DNA from: Halichoerus grypus
Taxonomy: Eukaryota; Chordata; Mammalia; Carnivora; Phocidae
Length of the DNA: 64,000 nucleotides
Assembly (NCBI RefSeq): GCF_964656455.1
Contig: NC_135713.1
Location: 188,722,187-188,786,186, forward strand
Direction of reading: 5' to 3'
Shown here: positions 46,984 to 57,754 of the stretch, piece after piece
Layout: each line of letters opens with the position of its first letter
Numbering within the stretch: the stretch's first letter is position 1
Program-made: the position numbers and the translations under genes
The notes under the pieces: generated by a model
Databases searched by the model: none
What the model was told of the DNA's origin: nothing
Seen by the model: the letters and a program-made list of their open reading frames with translations, nothing else

Positions 46984-49854
46984 TCCTCTTGCTTGATTCA
47001 TATTTTTGCACCTATCAATGTCTGCACAACTATGTTTTCTTTCTCAGTGCACTCACAGAAATGCTGATTTCTTCCGGTCATGATCCTCTTGAATGTCTCC
47101 CTAGACACAGGGAGTCTCACATGAGTTTCTTGATAAACCCTGCACTGATCTGCATCCCATATGGTGTTCGTGTCCTTGTACGGCACTCGCGATGCAACGA
47201 TTTATGTACAGGTCCCATACCACATACATTATCCTTTTGGGGCCTCATAGACTCCCCACAAATTCATATCTCCATTTGCAGATGAGGAAATCTTGGGACT
47301 TCTGGTCACAGAGCTGACAGGGACACACTTGGATGCCAGGCTGCAACTCCTGCCCTTGCTGAAGGGCACTCCCATTCCCATCTGCAGGCGAGTAGGCACC
47401 GCCCTGGGCCTGAGCACCAGCAAGAAGTTCGTATGAGTGTCTTTGTGGGACCACGGAAGTCCTGTTCTCCTGTAGGTGCAGGCGATATCTGGGACCAAGT
47501 GGTAGATGTCCGGGTCCTACCACTCAGGGACCCCCAGCCCCATGGGAGGGCAGCGGGCCCTGCCCTTTAGAGCTCTCAGGAACACAGGGACCTTTTCGTT
47601 TCCTCAGGCGCCGCCCAGCCCCTCAGGCACTCCTCTGCTTCACAGATAGGTGAGCCTGCAGTGGCCTCATGACTGAGGCCTGCAGCTGCTCACGCATGGC
47701 CCGTTGGGTCACGGAAGTCCCCTTCTGGTTGGGCCTCGTGGTCCTCAGGACCCACTGGCACGGTACGGAGGTGTCAAGCAATTTTCTGCCAAACTCATCA
47801 AGCTCCCACCCGCAAGGCGATGTGGCGTCGTGACTAACATGTTACCAAGGAAAGGAAGGAAGGACGACATTAGGGCCAACAGCCCGTGCACTGGGCGTGG
47901 AGGATGACTTGGAGTAATCCATGGCCTCTGAACCATCTACGGGAACCAAACAACCTCCCGCGTTTGGGGAAGGAACTGTGAAGCGTTCCAGGGAAGTCAA
48001 TGTGCCGCTCTGGGAGCGGAGCTTAGGCGGGAATGGGCGGAGGGCAGGGGGAGGCCAAGTGAGGAAGAAGAAAGAGAAAAGAGCGTGGGCATTCACAGGA
48101 CTCACGATAGCCAGAGGCCGGCGCTTCTGGTCCTGAAGTAATGCATGATGCTGCCTCGGCGCTCAGGGATGTGAGGCTGGATTCTGGCTCTGAGAGGAAG
48201 AGCACACATAGGCCCTGAGTCACCTCCCGGGAGCAGTGGAGGGACCTCTGATGAGCTAGGAAGGCTCCTGTCCGGGACCCACGCCAACGCTGAAGACCAG
48301 CTATGCGGGAGGCTCTGGACAGACTGCCAAGACCAAACACGCCTCCTGCTGGTCCTTAGGACCTGGGGGTTTGCCTGATGAGGTGGCAACCCAGACACGA
48401 CCTGGGTTGCTTCCTACTTGCTAAGTATTGGCCAAATGCTTCATGTACATTTTCTTTAATTCTTGAAGTAATTTTCAACACAGGCATCAGGGTTCCCATT
48501 GCAGGGATGGGGAAATCAAGGCTGACATGGGTAAAGTCATGTCGGAGTTTGGTATCTCCCAGAAGCTACTCTGAAGAACAGCATCCAGGCATGTTGTTTC
48601 TTTGGCGAGGGCTGATCCCACTGGTTGGAGTGTGGGAAAGTGACACAGGGAAGAGGCACTACGAGTCCAGCGTGCCAGCTTGCAAGTGAAGCTTAAACCT
48701 GAGAGAGATATCAGAAATGATGTAACACACTCATTGGGCTTCTCCTAATTCAGCAACAAGGGATCTGGAGTCTTTATAAACCAACTCTCCAGAAGCATCG
48801 GTTGAGCGTTTCTGTCAGCGTGTCACGCACCAGGCAGCGTGACATTCCGCTGTGGCATGAAAACAGCCATTAGGCATAGAGATGCCGATGCGGTGGGTAG
48901 AAATTGTCCCGAACACAGGAAGATCTGAGATAAATGGCTGGCCTATTTAAGGCATTTATCTACGGCCTACGGTCTTCTTCACTCAGACCCAATCTTTTCT
49001 TCTTAATGATGGTGGCCAGGCACAATTTGTACAAGAGGGACGCAGAGAAGGAAGAAGAGGGAAGAGAGGAGGAGACGGGAGGCAGGGAGAGAGGAAGGTA
49101 GACGGAGGGAGGGAAGGTGGGAGGAAGAGAAAACAGTAAGTGTGTAGTCAGTGCATTAAGTAGCTCACTCTGCTTGTTGAGGACTAGAGTCACCAACTCA
49201 TCCTGGTTTTCCCAAACTGCCCCAGTTATATCACTGAACGTCCCACATCCTCTAAAAGCCCTCGTTTCTGGGTGAATCAGGACTGCTGGTCACTCAGGAA
49301 GTTCGGTGACTGATGCTTGCCTGGTCTTGGTGTACCGCTGCTGTTTCTATCCACCTGCTTGATTCTGCCTTGACATATGGAAGAGATGAAGTCCCATATC
49401 TTCCACCCAAGTGTCTTTGATTGAAGTGGGACACTGAGGTGGGGTAGGGTGCCACAAGAGACTGACGCCTGTGGGAGTCTGGAACCAGGCTTTGTGGGGA
49501 AACCAACTTGGGCTCAGGCATGATCCCAATTCATCTCTATGAACACATCAACAACAATCATGCCCCTCATCTCAGGGATAGTCCTAATCTACATGCAACC
49601 TAAGGACCAACGCTGGGGAAGGACCACTAAACTGACTCGCCAACCACTTCCCAGGCCAGGGGGAGTTATGTCACGTGATGAAATTATTGAAACGAGAATG
49701 ATGCTTCTGATGGGACCACCTTGTTGTCATCAGAAAATGTCTCCATGAGTTATTCTCAATTAAGAAACACGTTAAGCACTTATTTTTGAAAGATTCATAA
49801 CATTCGGAAAAAAAACTTCCCCTTCTTCAATTCCCAAACTATTAGGCAAGCAAT
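46984..49854 (+). repeat. Plus-oriented array-unit spacer, young type
   Basis: Near-identical, in reverse complement, to the spacers of the 10.59-26.85 kb array. It includes the MIR (about 48.46-48.56 kb), the GA tract (49.03-49.14 kb) and the CACGTG block (49672-49677). No gene is recognised. The high identity across opposite orientations implies recent exchange between arms. Confidence 0.9.
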
Positions 49855-49914
49855 GTAAATAACAACAAGAAAGTCATGCCCATTGGTCCAAATTTGGAGA
49901 TCCAGTGCATAAAA
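49855..49914 (+). promoter_or_regulatory. Core promoter of the 266-residue KRTAP
   Basis: GTAAATA (49855-49861, one change from GTAAACA), ATTGG (49882-49886) and CATAAAA (49908-49914), about 77 bases before the ATG. Confidence 0.65.
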
Positions 49915-49990
49915 GCCCCACAACAAGAGGACACAACAGAATCTGAGAAACTCATCTCTGAACAGAAGCTCCCCCTCCACCCGTGACACC

Positions 49991-50791
49991 ATGACCGACT
50001 TGTGCTGCTGCTCCCCTTGCTGCCAGCCTACGTGCTGCAGGACCACCTGCTGCAGGACCACTTGCTGTCGGCCCAGCTGCTGCGGGTGCGGAGGCGGCTG
50101 TGGACAAGGCGGCAGCGGGTCCAGCTGCTACGGGCCCAGCTGCTGCCCCCCAACTTGCTGTCAGACCACCTGCTGCAGGACCACCTGCTGTCGGCCCAGC
50201 TGCTGCGGGTGCGGCGGCGGCTGTGGACAAGGCGGCAGCGGGTCCAGCTGCTGCGGGTCCAGCTGCTGCCAGCCTTGCGGCTGCCGCCCAACTTGCTGTC
50301 GGACCACCTGCTGCAGGACCACCTGCTGCCGGCCCAGCTGCTGCGGGTGCGGCGGCGGCTGTGGACAAGGCGGCAGCGGGTCCAGCTGCTACGGGTCCAG
50401 CTGCTGCCCCCCAACTTGCTGTCAGACCACCTGCTGCAGGACCACCTGCTGTCGGCCCAGCTGCTGCGGGTGCGGCAGCGGCGGCTGTGGACAAGGCAGC
50501 AGCGGGTCCAGCTGCTGCGGGTCCAGCTGCTGCCAGCCTTGCTGCTGCCGCCCAACTTGCTGTCGGACCACCTGCTGCAGGACCACCTGCTGCCGGCCCA
50601 GCTGCTGTGTCTCCAGCTGCTGTCAACCCAGCTGCTGTGGGTCCAGTGGCTGTAGACAACCTTGCTGTGGGTCCAGCTGCTGTCAGCCAGCCTGCTCTCC
50701 CCGCGTGTACTGCAGGAGAACCTGCTACCTCCCCACCTGCTGCTGCCTGCCTGGATGCCTAGCCCAGGGCTGTGGATCCAGCTGCTGCTAG
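49991..50791 (+). CDS. Keratin-associated protein, KRTAP9-like, 266 residues, four modules
   Basis: Longest KRTAP in the window. N-terminus [11 protein letters not shown] (Leu4 where the others have Ser), then modules in A-B-A-B order, that is, the A-B pair of the 178-residue gene duplicated (87 residues plus one inserted residue in the last module). It ends with [38 protein letters not shown] and TAG at 50789-50791. Private changes include [14 protein letters not shown] and SGCRQPCC. About 95 bases after the stop the sequence breaks into unit spacer (near 50.887 kb), so the normal 3' UTR and AATAAA are missing. The protein looks complete; proper 3' end formation is doubtful. Confidence 0.9.
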   Translation: MTDLCCCSPCCQPTCCRTTCCRTTCCRPSCCGCGGGCGQGGSGSSCYGPSCCPPTCCQTTCCRTTCCRPSCCGCGGGCGQGGSGSSCCGSSCCQPCGCRPTCCRTTCCRTTCCRPSCCGCGGGCGQGGSGSSCYGSSCCPPTCCQTTCCRTTCCRPSCCGCGSGGCGQGSSGSSCCGSSCCQPCCCRPTCCRTTCCRTTCCRPSCCVSSCCQPSCCGSSGCRQPCCGSSCCQPACSPRVYCRRTCYLPTCCCLPGCLAQGCGSSCC

Positions 50792-51665
50792 CCTGGTTGC
50801 CAGCCAAACTGCTGCCGCACCACCTGCCGGAGGACCACCTGCTGCCACCCCTGCTCGATGTCCAGACGCTGCCAGCCTTCCTACTACAGGAGGCAGGGAG
50901 AGAGGAAGGTAGACGGAGGGAGGGAAGGTGGGAGGAAGAGAAAACAGTAAGTGTGTAGTCAGTGCATTAAGTAGCTCACTCTGCTTGTTGAGGACTCGAG
51001 TCACCAACTCATCCTGGTTTTCCCAAACTGCCCCAGGTATATCACTGAATGTCCCACATCCTCTAAAAGCCCTCGTTTCTGGGTGAATCAGGACTGCTAG
51101 TCACTCAGGAAGTTCGGTGACTGATGCTTGCCTGGTCTTGGTGTACCGCGGCTGTTTCTATCCACCTGCTTGATTCTGCCTTGACATATGGAAGAGATGA
51201 AGTCCCATATCTTCCACCCAAGTGTCTTTGATTGAAGTGGGACACTGAGGTGGGGTAGGGTGCTACAAGAGACTGACGCCTGTGGGAGTCTGGAATCAGG
51301 CTTTGTGGGGAAACCGACTTGGGCTCAGGCATGATCCCAATTCATCTCTATGAACACATCAACAACAATCATGCCCCTCATCTCAGGGATAGTCCTAATC
51401 TACATGCAACCTAAGGACCAACGCTGGGGAAGGACCACTAAACTGACTCGCCAACCACTTCCCAGGCCAGGGGGAGTTATGTCACGTGATGAAATTATTG
51501 AAACAAGAATGATGCTTCTGATGGGACCACCTTGTTGTCATCAGAAAATGTCTCCATGAGTTATTCTCAATTAAGAAACACGTTAAGCACTTATTTTCGA
51601 AAGATTCATAACATTCAGAAAAAAAACTTCCTCTTCTTCAATTCCCAAACTCTTAGGCAAGCAAT
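50792..51665 (+). repeat. Deletion junction and spacer between the 266-residue gene and the mini-gene
   Basis: KRTAP 3' sequence continues to CCAGCCTTCCTACTAC, then near 50.887 kb becomes GGAGGCAGGGAGAGAGGAAGG, the GA tract that in a full unit lies over 2 kb further on (49078 onward). The rest is ordinary unit sequence up to the next promoter. No AATAAA or ATTAAA was seen between 50792 and the mini-gene. Confidence 0.88.
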
Positions 51666-51725
51666 GTAAACAACAACAAGAAAGTCATGCCCATTGGTCC
51701 AAATTTGGGGATCCAGTGCATAAAA
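51666..51725 (+). promoter_or_regulatory. Core promoter of the KRTAP mini-gene
   Basis: GTAAACA (51666-51672), ATTGG (51693-51697) and CATAAAA (51719-51725), 76 bases before the ATG. It is as intact as in the array genes. Confidence 0.65.
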
Positions 51726-51801
51726 GCCCCACAACAAGAGGACACAACAGAATCTGAGAAACTCACCTCTGAACAGAAGCTCCCCCTCCACCCGTGACAC
51801 C

Positions 51802-51924
51802 ATGACCGACTCGTGCTGCTGCTCCCCTTGCTGCCAGCCTAGGCGCTGCAGGACCACCTGCTGCAGGACCACTTGCTGCCACCCTTGCTGCGTGTCCAGC
51901 TGCTGCCAGCCTTCCTACTGCTGA
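51802..51924 (+). CDS. Mini KRTAP, 40 codons, all repeat modules deleted
   Basis: ATG at 51802 opens [16 protein letters not shown], then RTTCC twice, [14 protein letters not shown] and TGA at 51922-51924; 15 of 40 residues are Cys. Compared with full copies, everything between the second RTTCC and the RTTCC of the sequence beyond the usual TAG is gone, with the frame kept. The protein thus ends at the older TGA, and its tail is made of sequence that is downstream of the stop in its relatives. Two changes (Thr14 and Cys15 both to Arg) are private. Promoter and leader match the active copies. The following 300 bases are more diverged. It could be a real very short KRTAP or a deletion relic; 40 residues is short for the family. 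Confidence 0.6.
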   Translation: MTDSCCCSPCCQPRRCRTTCCRTTCCHPCCVSSCCQPSYC

Positions 51925-52384
51925 CTGCCTCACCAAGAACCACCATCTGCACACAGCACTGATTTGCCATTTGGGAAACAAAGTCATTGCCAAACGTCAC
52001 TGAAAGCCACCACGCCATCGCCAATGTTTCTGCCACTCATCTGCCTCCTTACAAGCTTGTGATTCGGCTCGAGGTAGGGTGGACCACTTCTCCCTGAGGC
52101 TCAGCTTCCTCCGTCTGATGGGTCACGTGCCATCTTCTTGCATCCTGACCTGGACTCGTCATCTCTGCCTTGACTCCTGCACAGTCAAGATCTTCACCCT
52201 CTCACTATCAGTAACTTAGAGAAACCAATCCTCATGCCTCGGGCACCAGTGTCTGCCACGACCAAAAGTCTGGGCATCATGTTTCCTTTGTCCGTGTCCT
52301 CGCAGTGCTTGTATCCTGTTTTCTCCCTTGCATGATCCCTTGGGAGGCTTCCCTCCAGGGCAGCGGATCTCACCTCTATTTCTT
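51925..52384 (+). other. Diverged 3' region of the mini-gene
   Basis: Matches the 3' UTR of the other genes at about the level of an old paralog (CACCAAGAACCACCATCTGCAC shared, later parts different). The position of the usual AATAAA reads GAGAAACCAATCC, so that signal is lost. Confidence 0.65.
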
Positions 52385-52390
52385 AATAAA
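52385..52390 (+). terminator. First AATAAA downstream of both the 266-residue gene and the mini-gene
   Basis: TCTTAATAAACCC; the same place in other units reads CTTGATAAACCC. It may serve as a substitute signal. Confidence 0.4.
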
Positions 52391-53703
52391 CCCTGTACCG
52401 TTCTGCATCCCATATGGTGTTCGTGTCCTTGATGGCATTCGCGACGTAACGATGTATATACACAGGTCACATACCACGTGCATTAATCATTTGGAGCCTC
52501 ACACACTCCTCCACCAATCCACAGCTCCATTTGCAGATGAGGAAATCTTGGGACGTCATGTCATAGAGCTGACAGGGACACACTCGGACGCCAGGCTGCA
52601 ACTCCTCCTGCCCTTGCTGAAGGGCACTCCCATTCCCATCTGCAGGCGAGTTAGGCACCGCCCTGGGCCTGAGCCCTGGCAAGAGGTTTGTTGGAGTGTC
52701 TTTGTGGACCGCGGAAGTCCTCTTCTCCTGTAGGTGCCGGGGATATGTGGGACAAAGTGGTAGACATCCGTATCCTACGACTCAGTGACCCGCAGCCCCG
52801 TGAGAGGGCAGCAGGCCCTGCCCCTTAGAGTTCTTGGGAACATAGGGACCCTTTCATGGCCTTGAGCGCCATCCAGCCCGTCATGCACTCCTCTGCCTCA
52901 GAGATAGGTGAGCCTGCGGTGGCTTCATGACCGAGGTCCGCACCTGTACACTCACGTCTTGTGGGGCCATGGAAGTCCACTTCTGCTTGGGCTTCCTGGT
53001 CCTCAGGACTCACTGGCAGAGTACAGAGGTATGAGGCATTTTTCTGCCAAACACATCATGCTCCCCACCTGCAAGGCAATTTGGTGTCGTGATCAACATG
53101 TTCCCAAGACAAGTAAGGACGGGCGACGTCAGGGACCGAGAGCCTGTGCAGTGGGCGTGTAGGATGACTTGGAGTAATCCATGGCCTCTGAACCATCTAC
53201 GGGAACCAAACAACCTCCAGCGTTTGGGGAAGGAACTGTGAAGCGTTCCAGGGAAGTCAATGTGCCGCTCTGGGAGCGGAGCTTAGGCGGGAGTGGGGCA
53301 GAGGGCGGGGGGAAACCAAGTGAGGAAGAAGAAAGAGAAAAGAGCATGGGCATTCACAGGACTCAGCGATAACAGAAGGCTGGCGCTTCTGGTTCCAAAC
53401 TAATGCATGATGCTGCCTCGGCGCTCAGGGATGTGAGGCTGGATTCCGGCTCTGAGAGGAAGAGCACACATAGGCCCTGAGTCACCTCCCGGGAGCAGTG
53501 GAGGGACCTCTGATGAGCTAGGAAGGCTTCTGTCTGGGGCACACGCCAAAGTTAAAGACCAGCTATGTGGGAGGCTCTGGACACTGCCAAGACCAAGCAC
53601 GCCTCCTGCTGGTCCTTAGGACCTGGGGGTTTGCCTGATGAGGTGGCAACCCAGACACGACCTGGGTTGCTTCCTACTTGCTAGGTCTGGACCCAGTGCT
53701 TCA
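52391..53703 (+). repeat. Plus-oriented array-unit spacer, older type
   Basis: Unit sequence from the GTTCGTGTCCTTG block to CTAGGTCTGGACCCAGTGCTTCATG, which is shared with 42.50 kb and differs from the young type (CTAAGTATTGGCCAAATGC). It breaks at 53703, jumping back to the GACAGGGACACACTCAGATGC block that lies 3' of genes (compare 52570). Confidence 0.8.
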
Positions 53704-53769
53704 TGACAGGGACACACTCAGATGCTAGGCTGCGTCTCCTGCCCTTGTTGAAGGGCACTCACCTTTCAT

Positions 53770-53944
53770 TTGCCAACCACCTTTTGCAGAAACACCTGTT
53801 GCTGGCTCATGGCCCAGGTGCTGCTTCCATTGCATCTACAGCCCACCCTGCTGCCGCATCACCTGTTTTAGATCTACTTGCTGCCTCCCTTCATGTGTGT
53901 CAGTCTGCTCTTACCCTTCCGCTGTCAGTTTCCACACTATATAG
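53770..53944 (+). pseudogene. C-terminal KRTAP remnant
   Basis: After 60 bases of unit sequence, KRTAP-like codons begin abruptly: CRNTCCW..MAQ, then in another frame CCFHCIYSPPCCRITCFRSTCCLPSC and VSVCSYPSAVS, ending TAG at 53942-53944. At least one frameshift separates the two parts, and no N-terminus is present. The composition (CCRITCF, STCC) is KRTAP-like but not obviously from the array genes. A distinct 3' UTR and AATAAA follow. I read it as a truncated relic of another KRTAP joined to the array edge. Confidence 0.55.
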
Positions 53945-54096
53945 TGATGTGTCAGAGACCAGTGTTCTCTCAGGCATCAGTTCTCCTATTACTGCCCCAA
54001 GGTGTATTACCTTGCTTCCCCTGCATCTAGCATGGTTCTTCTATCTTTTTAGTCATAGTGTTGATTCAAAGGCTCTGCCAGTATGCATCTTGATGC

Positions 54097-54102
54097 AATA
54101 AA
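54097..54102 (+). terminator. Polyadenylation signal after the KRTAP remnant
   Basis: AATAAA in GATGCAATAAACACCAG, about 150 bases after the TAG, a spacing common in KRTAP genes. Confidence 0.55.
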
Positions 54103-54119
54103 CACCAGTCTTTCATTCT

Positions 54120-55228
54120 TCATCTTTTTTGGTGTTGATCTATGATAGTTGTAGGCCTTCTCTCTCCTTGTGCTATACTCTTTGTGGCAGCCTTGCAAAA
54201 ATTATCACCATTTTGCCAGTCAGCATTTGAAGCAGTTTTCATGATTATATTTTTTGTTTCTTCTTTGTTTATTGTTTCTTTATAATTATTCTTAATGTAC
54301 TTATTATTCTTCTCTCTTACTTCCTTCTCTCATAATTTCTCTGTGTTGCCTTTCCAGATGTGAGGTAGGTTTTCTTGTTCCTTTTTAAGTCTTTGCTATC
54401 TCCAGACCATATTGTAGTTTTTTCTTTAATACCCAATTTCATTTCATGCCTAACATTAATAGTTCACTTCACAAGTATTTTCTTTTCTTAACCTAACAAT
54501 ATCCTCTAAACTGGGATAACTTGAATGATTACTTCTTTTTGCTGATGAATAATGGCAACTTTGCTACCTACAGGTGATTTGGTCGAGGGCTACAGCCTCT
54601 GATTCTAGATCCAATGTCTTAAATTTCAATATTCAAATAACCAGTGGTCTGTGCATTGGAAAGATGTTTCCCTTGGGTGGCATGTATATTACTTAAAATA
54701 AACCTCATTTTTCTGTTCATAAATGTATTTTCCCACCTATTCCCAAAAGCTCAATGACCACGTGTACATGTAATGTCAGTAGGCAGATTTTAAGGGCCAT
54801 CCATCATGTTTAAACATTCCTTGTATTCCTGGCAGTGTGCCAGCACGTTGAAGCCTAAAGCCCATGCAAAGATACCTGTTGTTTGATGTCAGGTGCTAGC
54901 ATTCTGACATGGTCTTTTTCATCTGGCTGGATAGAGTGTGAAGCATAAAAGAGATCAGGTAAAACCATACCCTCAGCCATATTTCATGTATCTCTTAACT
55001 TCCAGTCTATTTTTTCTCTTATCCAGCATATTATCAAGGAAATTAAGTATGGACACAGTACTGGGAATTGATCTAACCACACAATGGAAATTTTACCTTT
55101 GAGCCATCTGCAGTCTCTGTAAAGCATCATGCTGCATTTTATCTGGGATTCTCTGAAGAGACGCCTGATTCATAACAAGGGACAGAGATAAATCAAGGTA
55201 ATAATATTTATTAATTATATTTACATGT
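54120..55228. other. No gene recognised
   Basis: AT-rich non-coding sequence outside the array homology. I could not assign it to a repeat family. Confidence 0.45.
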
Positions 55229-55395
55229 TGGTCTAAATCAGTGTTCCTCTACCTTGGCACTGTTGACATTTTGGGCCAGATAATTATTTGTTGACAGGGT
55301 GGAGGGGCACTGTTTTGAGCACTGAAGAATGTTTAGCAGCATAGCATCCTGGCTTCTACCCACTAGATGCCAATAGCAACCCTTCCTACTTATTT
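55229..55395. mobile_element. MER20-like hAT DNA transposon fragment
   Basis: CTTGGCACTGTTGACATTTTGGGCCAGATAATT, GGATGTTTAGCAGCAT-like text and CTACCCACTAGATGCCAATAGCAACCC follow the MER20 order. Confidence 0.75.
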
Positions 55396-55627
55396 CAGAA
55401 AGAGCTAAGATGGATGCAGAAAGTGGATAAATGGTAAAAACTCAAGAGTGGAATCTTATAGAGGAATTGTTTAAACGTACAAAATTTAATAATAATAAAA
55501 CATGCATAAAAACTCATGAGATGCAACAAAAGCAGTGTTTTGAGTCTAATTTATATGTTTAAATATTTATATTAAAGGAGAAGGAACCTCAAAATTAAAG
55601 TGTTAAATGCCCCACATTAAAAAATTA

Positions 55628-56690
55628 AAGGAGGGGAGGAGTTAAGATGGTCAAGGATTAGGGGGCCCTAATTTTGTCTGGTCCCTGGAATTCAGATAGA
55701 TAGTTACCAAATCATTCTGAACACCTGCAAAATCAACTGGAGATCTGAGAAAAGAATTGCTGCAATTCTACAAATAGAAAAGCGACCACTTTTTGCAAGT
55801 TAGGGGATGTGGAGACATGAATCTGAGGTGATACATCAGAAGATAAACCGCAGGGGGAGGGAGCCTCTGTAAGCTGGTACCAAAAACTGTTAAAAGCAGC
55901 AGAGTGCAAATTCAGAACTTTTACAAGTTTGCTCCGGTGGGAGCAAACTGCCTGAAAGGCTCAGATGGTGAAGCGGGGCAGAATCCCAGGTGGGAGAGCG
56001 TGGTTTCAGGATCCCTGGGGTCACAAAAAGAATGGGAGTGCCTGAGTGTGGCAGAGTTCCCAAGCATCTGAGCAGGGAAGCCAGCTGCAAACTGTGAGTC
56101 CTGGTGCCAGCTTTCTCTCACTGTTGCCATCAACTGAGAACTGCTGCAGGATTGGGCAACAGCTCTCTGCAGGTGCCCAGCAAGAGGCAGAACTGTGGTG
56201 AGAACCCCTCCTTCCCCTGGGAGGAATGGCGTGGGTGCACACCGTAGGAGTCTGTAAAGTTTGGAGACTCAAAATAGGGTCATGTGCCTGAGATGAAAAT
56301 GATTGGTCACAGGCTGGGTGAACACAGAGTTCCAACAGAAACCAGGGAGACAAGAGTAACTGAATGCTTTTCTGTGAGGGCTCATTGAAGAGCAGGGGCT
56401 GCAGACTTTCAGCTTTGGACCTAGAGATCCAGGTGCCACCATTTTCATCCCCCACATCAGCACTGAAAGCCTTCAGGCAGCAAAACAGCTACAGAGAGCA
56501 ATCTGCTGCCCCCTGGCAAGAGCAGTGCAATTCTGCCCGGGTAGAGGCACCTGAGAATCAGCACAACAGGCCCCTCCCCCAGAAGATCAGCAGGAACTTC
56601 CAGCTAATACCAAGTTTACCAATCATAGAGAACTGCAAACTCCAGCTCTTGGGGAAAGCAGTAGTTAGCATTCCTGTTTTTTTCTTATTA
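55628..56690 (+). mobile_element. L1 5' UTR fragment
   Basis: GGGGAGGAGTTAAGATGGTCAAGGATTAGGGGGCCC opening and the GTCCCTGGAATTCAGATAGATAG line are typical of a carnivore L1 5' end. The element runs into a T-rich stretch and is cut where the next L1 starts. Frames inside are not genes. Confidence 0.7.
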
Positions 56691-57754
56691 TTCTTTAGTC
56701 TTTCAGTTTTATACTTTTTTTTCCCTTTTCAGCTATTTTCTTATTTTATCAATTCTTTTTTTAGGTCTTTTTTAATTTTCATTTTTACATTACCTTTTTT
56801 CCCATTTTACTCTTTGTTTTGTTTTGTTTTTATTTATTTAAATTTAATTAGGCAACATAGGAGAGAGTAGAAATATAGCAGAGGAGTAGAGGATTCTACT
56901 TCAACTGGTCCCCTGAATTAAGCTGGATATCTACCAAACCATTCTGAACACCCATGAAATCAGCCTGAGATGTAAGAAGATATATCTGGATCTCTACAAA
57001 CAGAATATCTCTGGTGGTTGGTCTCAAGGTATGAAGCAGGGAGCCATGATTCTGAGGCAGATATCAGAAGATAAACAGAAGGGAGTGGGAGCCTCCATAA
57101 ACTTGCACTGGGAAGGTGAGATAACACCAGAGCTCAAAAGCCTCCTGCGCTGGGGACCAGGCACAGGCTTGCAGACTGGTAGCAGCAGGGAAAGGACTTT
57201 AGGGCAGCCCCCCAGATGGAAACCTGGAGATACGGGTGCACGCATGTGAACCGGGGGTGGCTTGTGGTTTTAGAAACACAAAGGGCAGAGACATGCCCTG
57301 CCCTGGGAGCGACATCTAGGAGTGCTGTTGTGGGGTGCACAACCCAGAAGACTGCGGTTTTTAGCAGCACAGACAGAAACAGAAACGGTGTGGCCTGGAG
57401 AGCTCAGTGAGGAGCAGACTGCGATCACTCTATTCTGAGACAGAGGTTTGGATGCGGTCACTTCTGCTCTGACTCTCAGAAGACATACAGAAAGCCACCA
57501 GGGAAAGCCACTAGAGAACAAAAGCCCCCCAAAACCAGTTTTCACTGAGCCCACCCCCCACACACACAGGGGGTAGGGCAACTCTGCCCAAATAGGGTTG
57601 CCTGAGTAACAGTGCGGCAGGCCACGCCCCCAGAAGACAGGCTGGAAGAACAAGAGGATGACAACCCTAAGGTCCATATAAAACAGGTGCATCTTGCTTG
57701 GGTTGTGGTTAATACTTTAGACTCTGTACATTCCTTCAACCACCCCTCAACAGA

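Noticed and set aside
50028..50807. Long antisense open frame (259 codons) across the 266-residue KRTAP, and similar Ala/Gly/Pro-rich or Leu-rich frames over the other KRTAPs
   Set aside because: Codon-repetitive KRTAP sequence has few stop codons in any frame. These frames change length with module number, lack their own promoter and are low-complexity.
53703..54101. 132-codon plus-strand frame over the KRTAP remnant
   Set aside because: It reads the wrong frame for most of the cysteine codons and starts in spacer sequence.
1..54102. Regularly spaced repeats considered as a CRISPR-like array
   Set aside because: The period is about 4 kb with genes inside, and the sequence is vertebrate nuclear DNA; no short repeat-spacer pattern exists.
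55890..57692. Several 60-170 codon frames on both strands
   Set aside because: They lie in L1 5' UTR sequence and show no conserved protein features.
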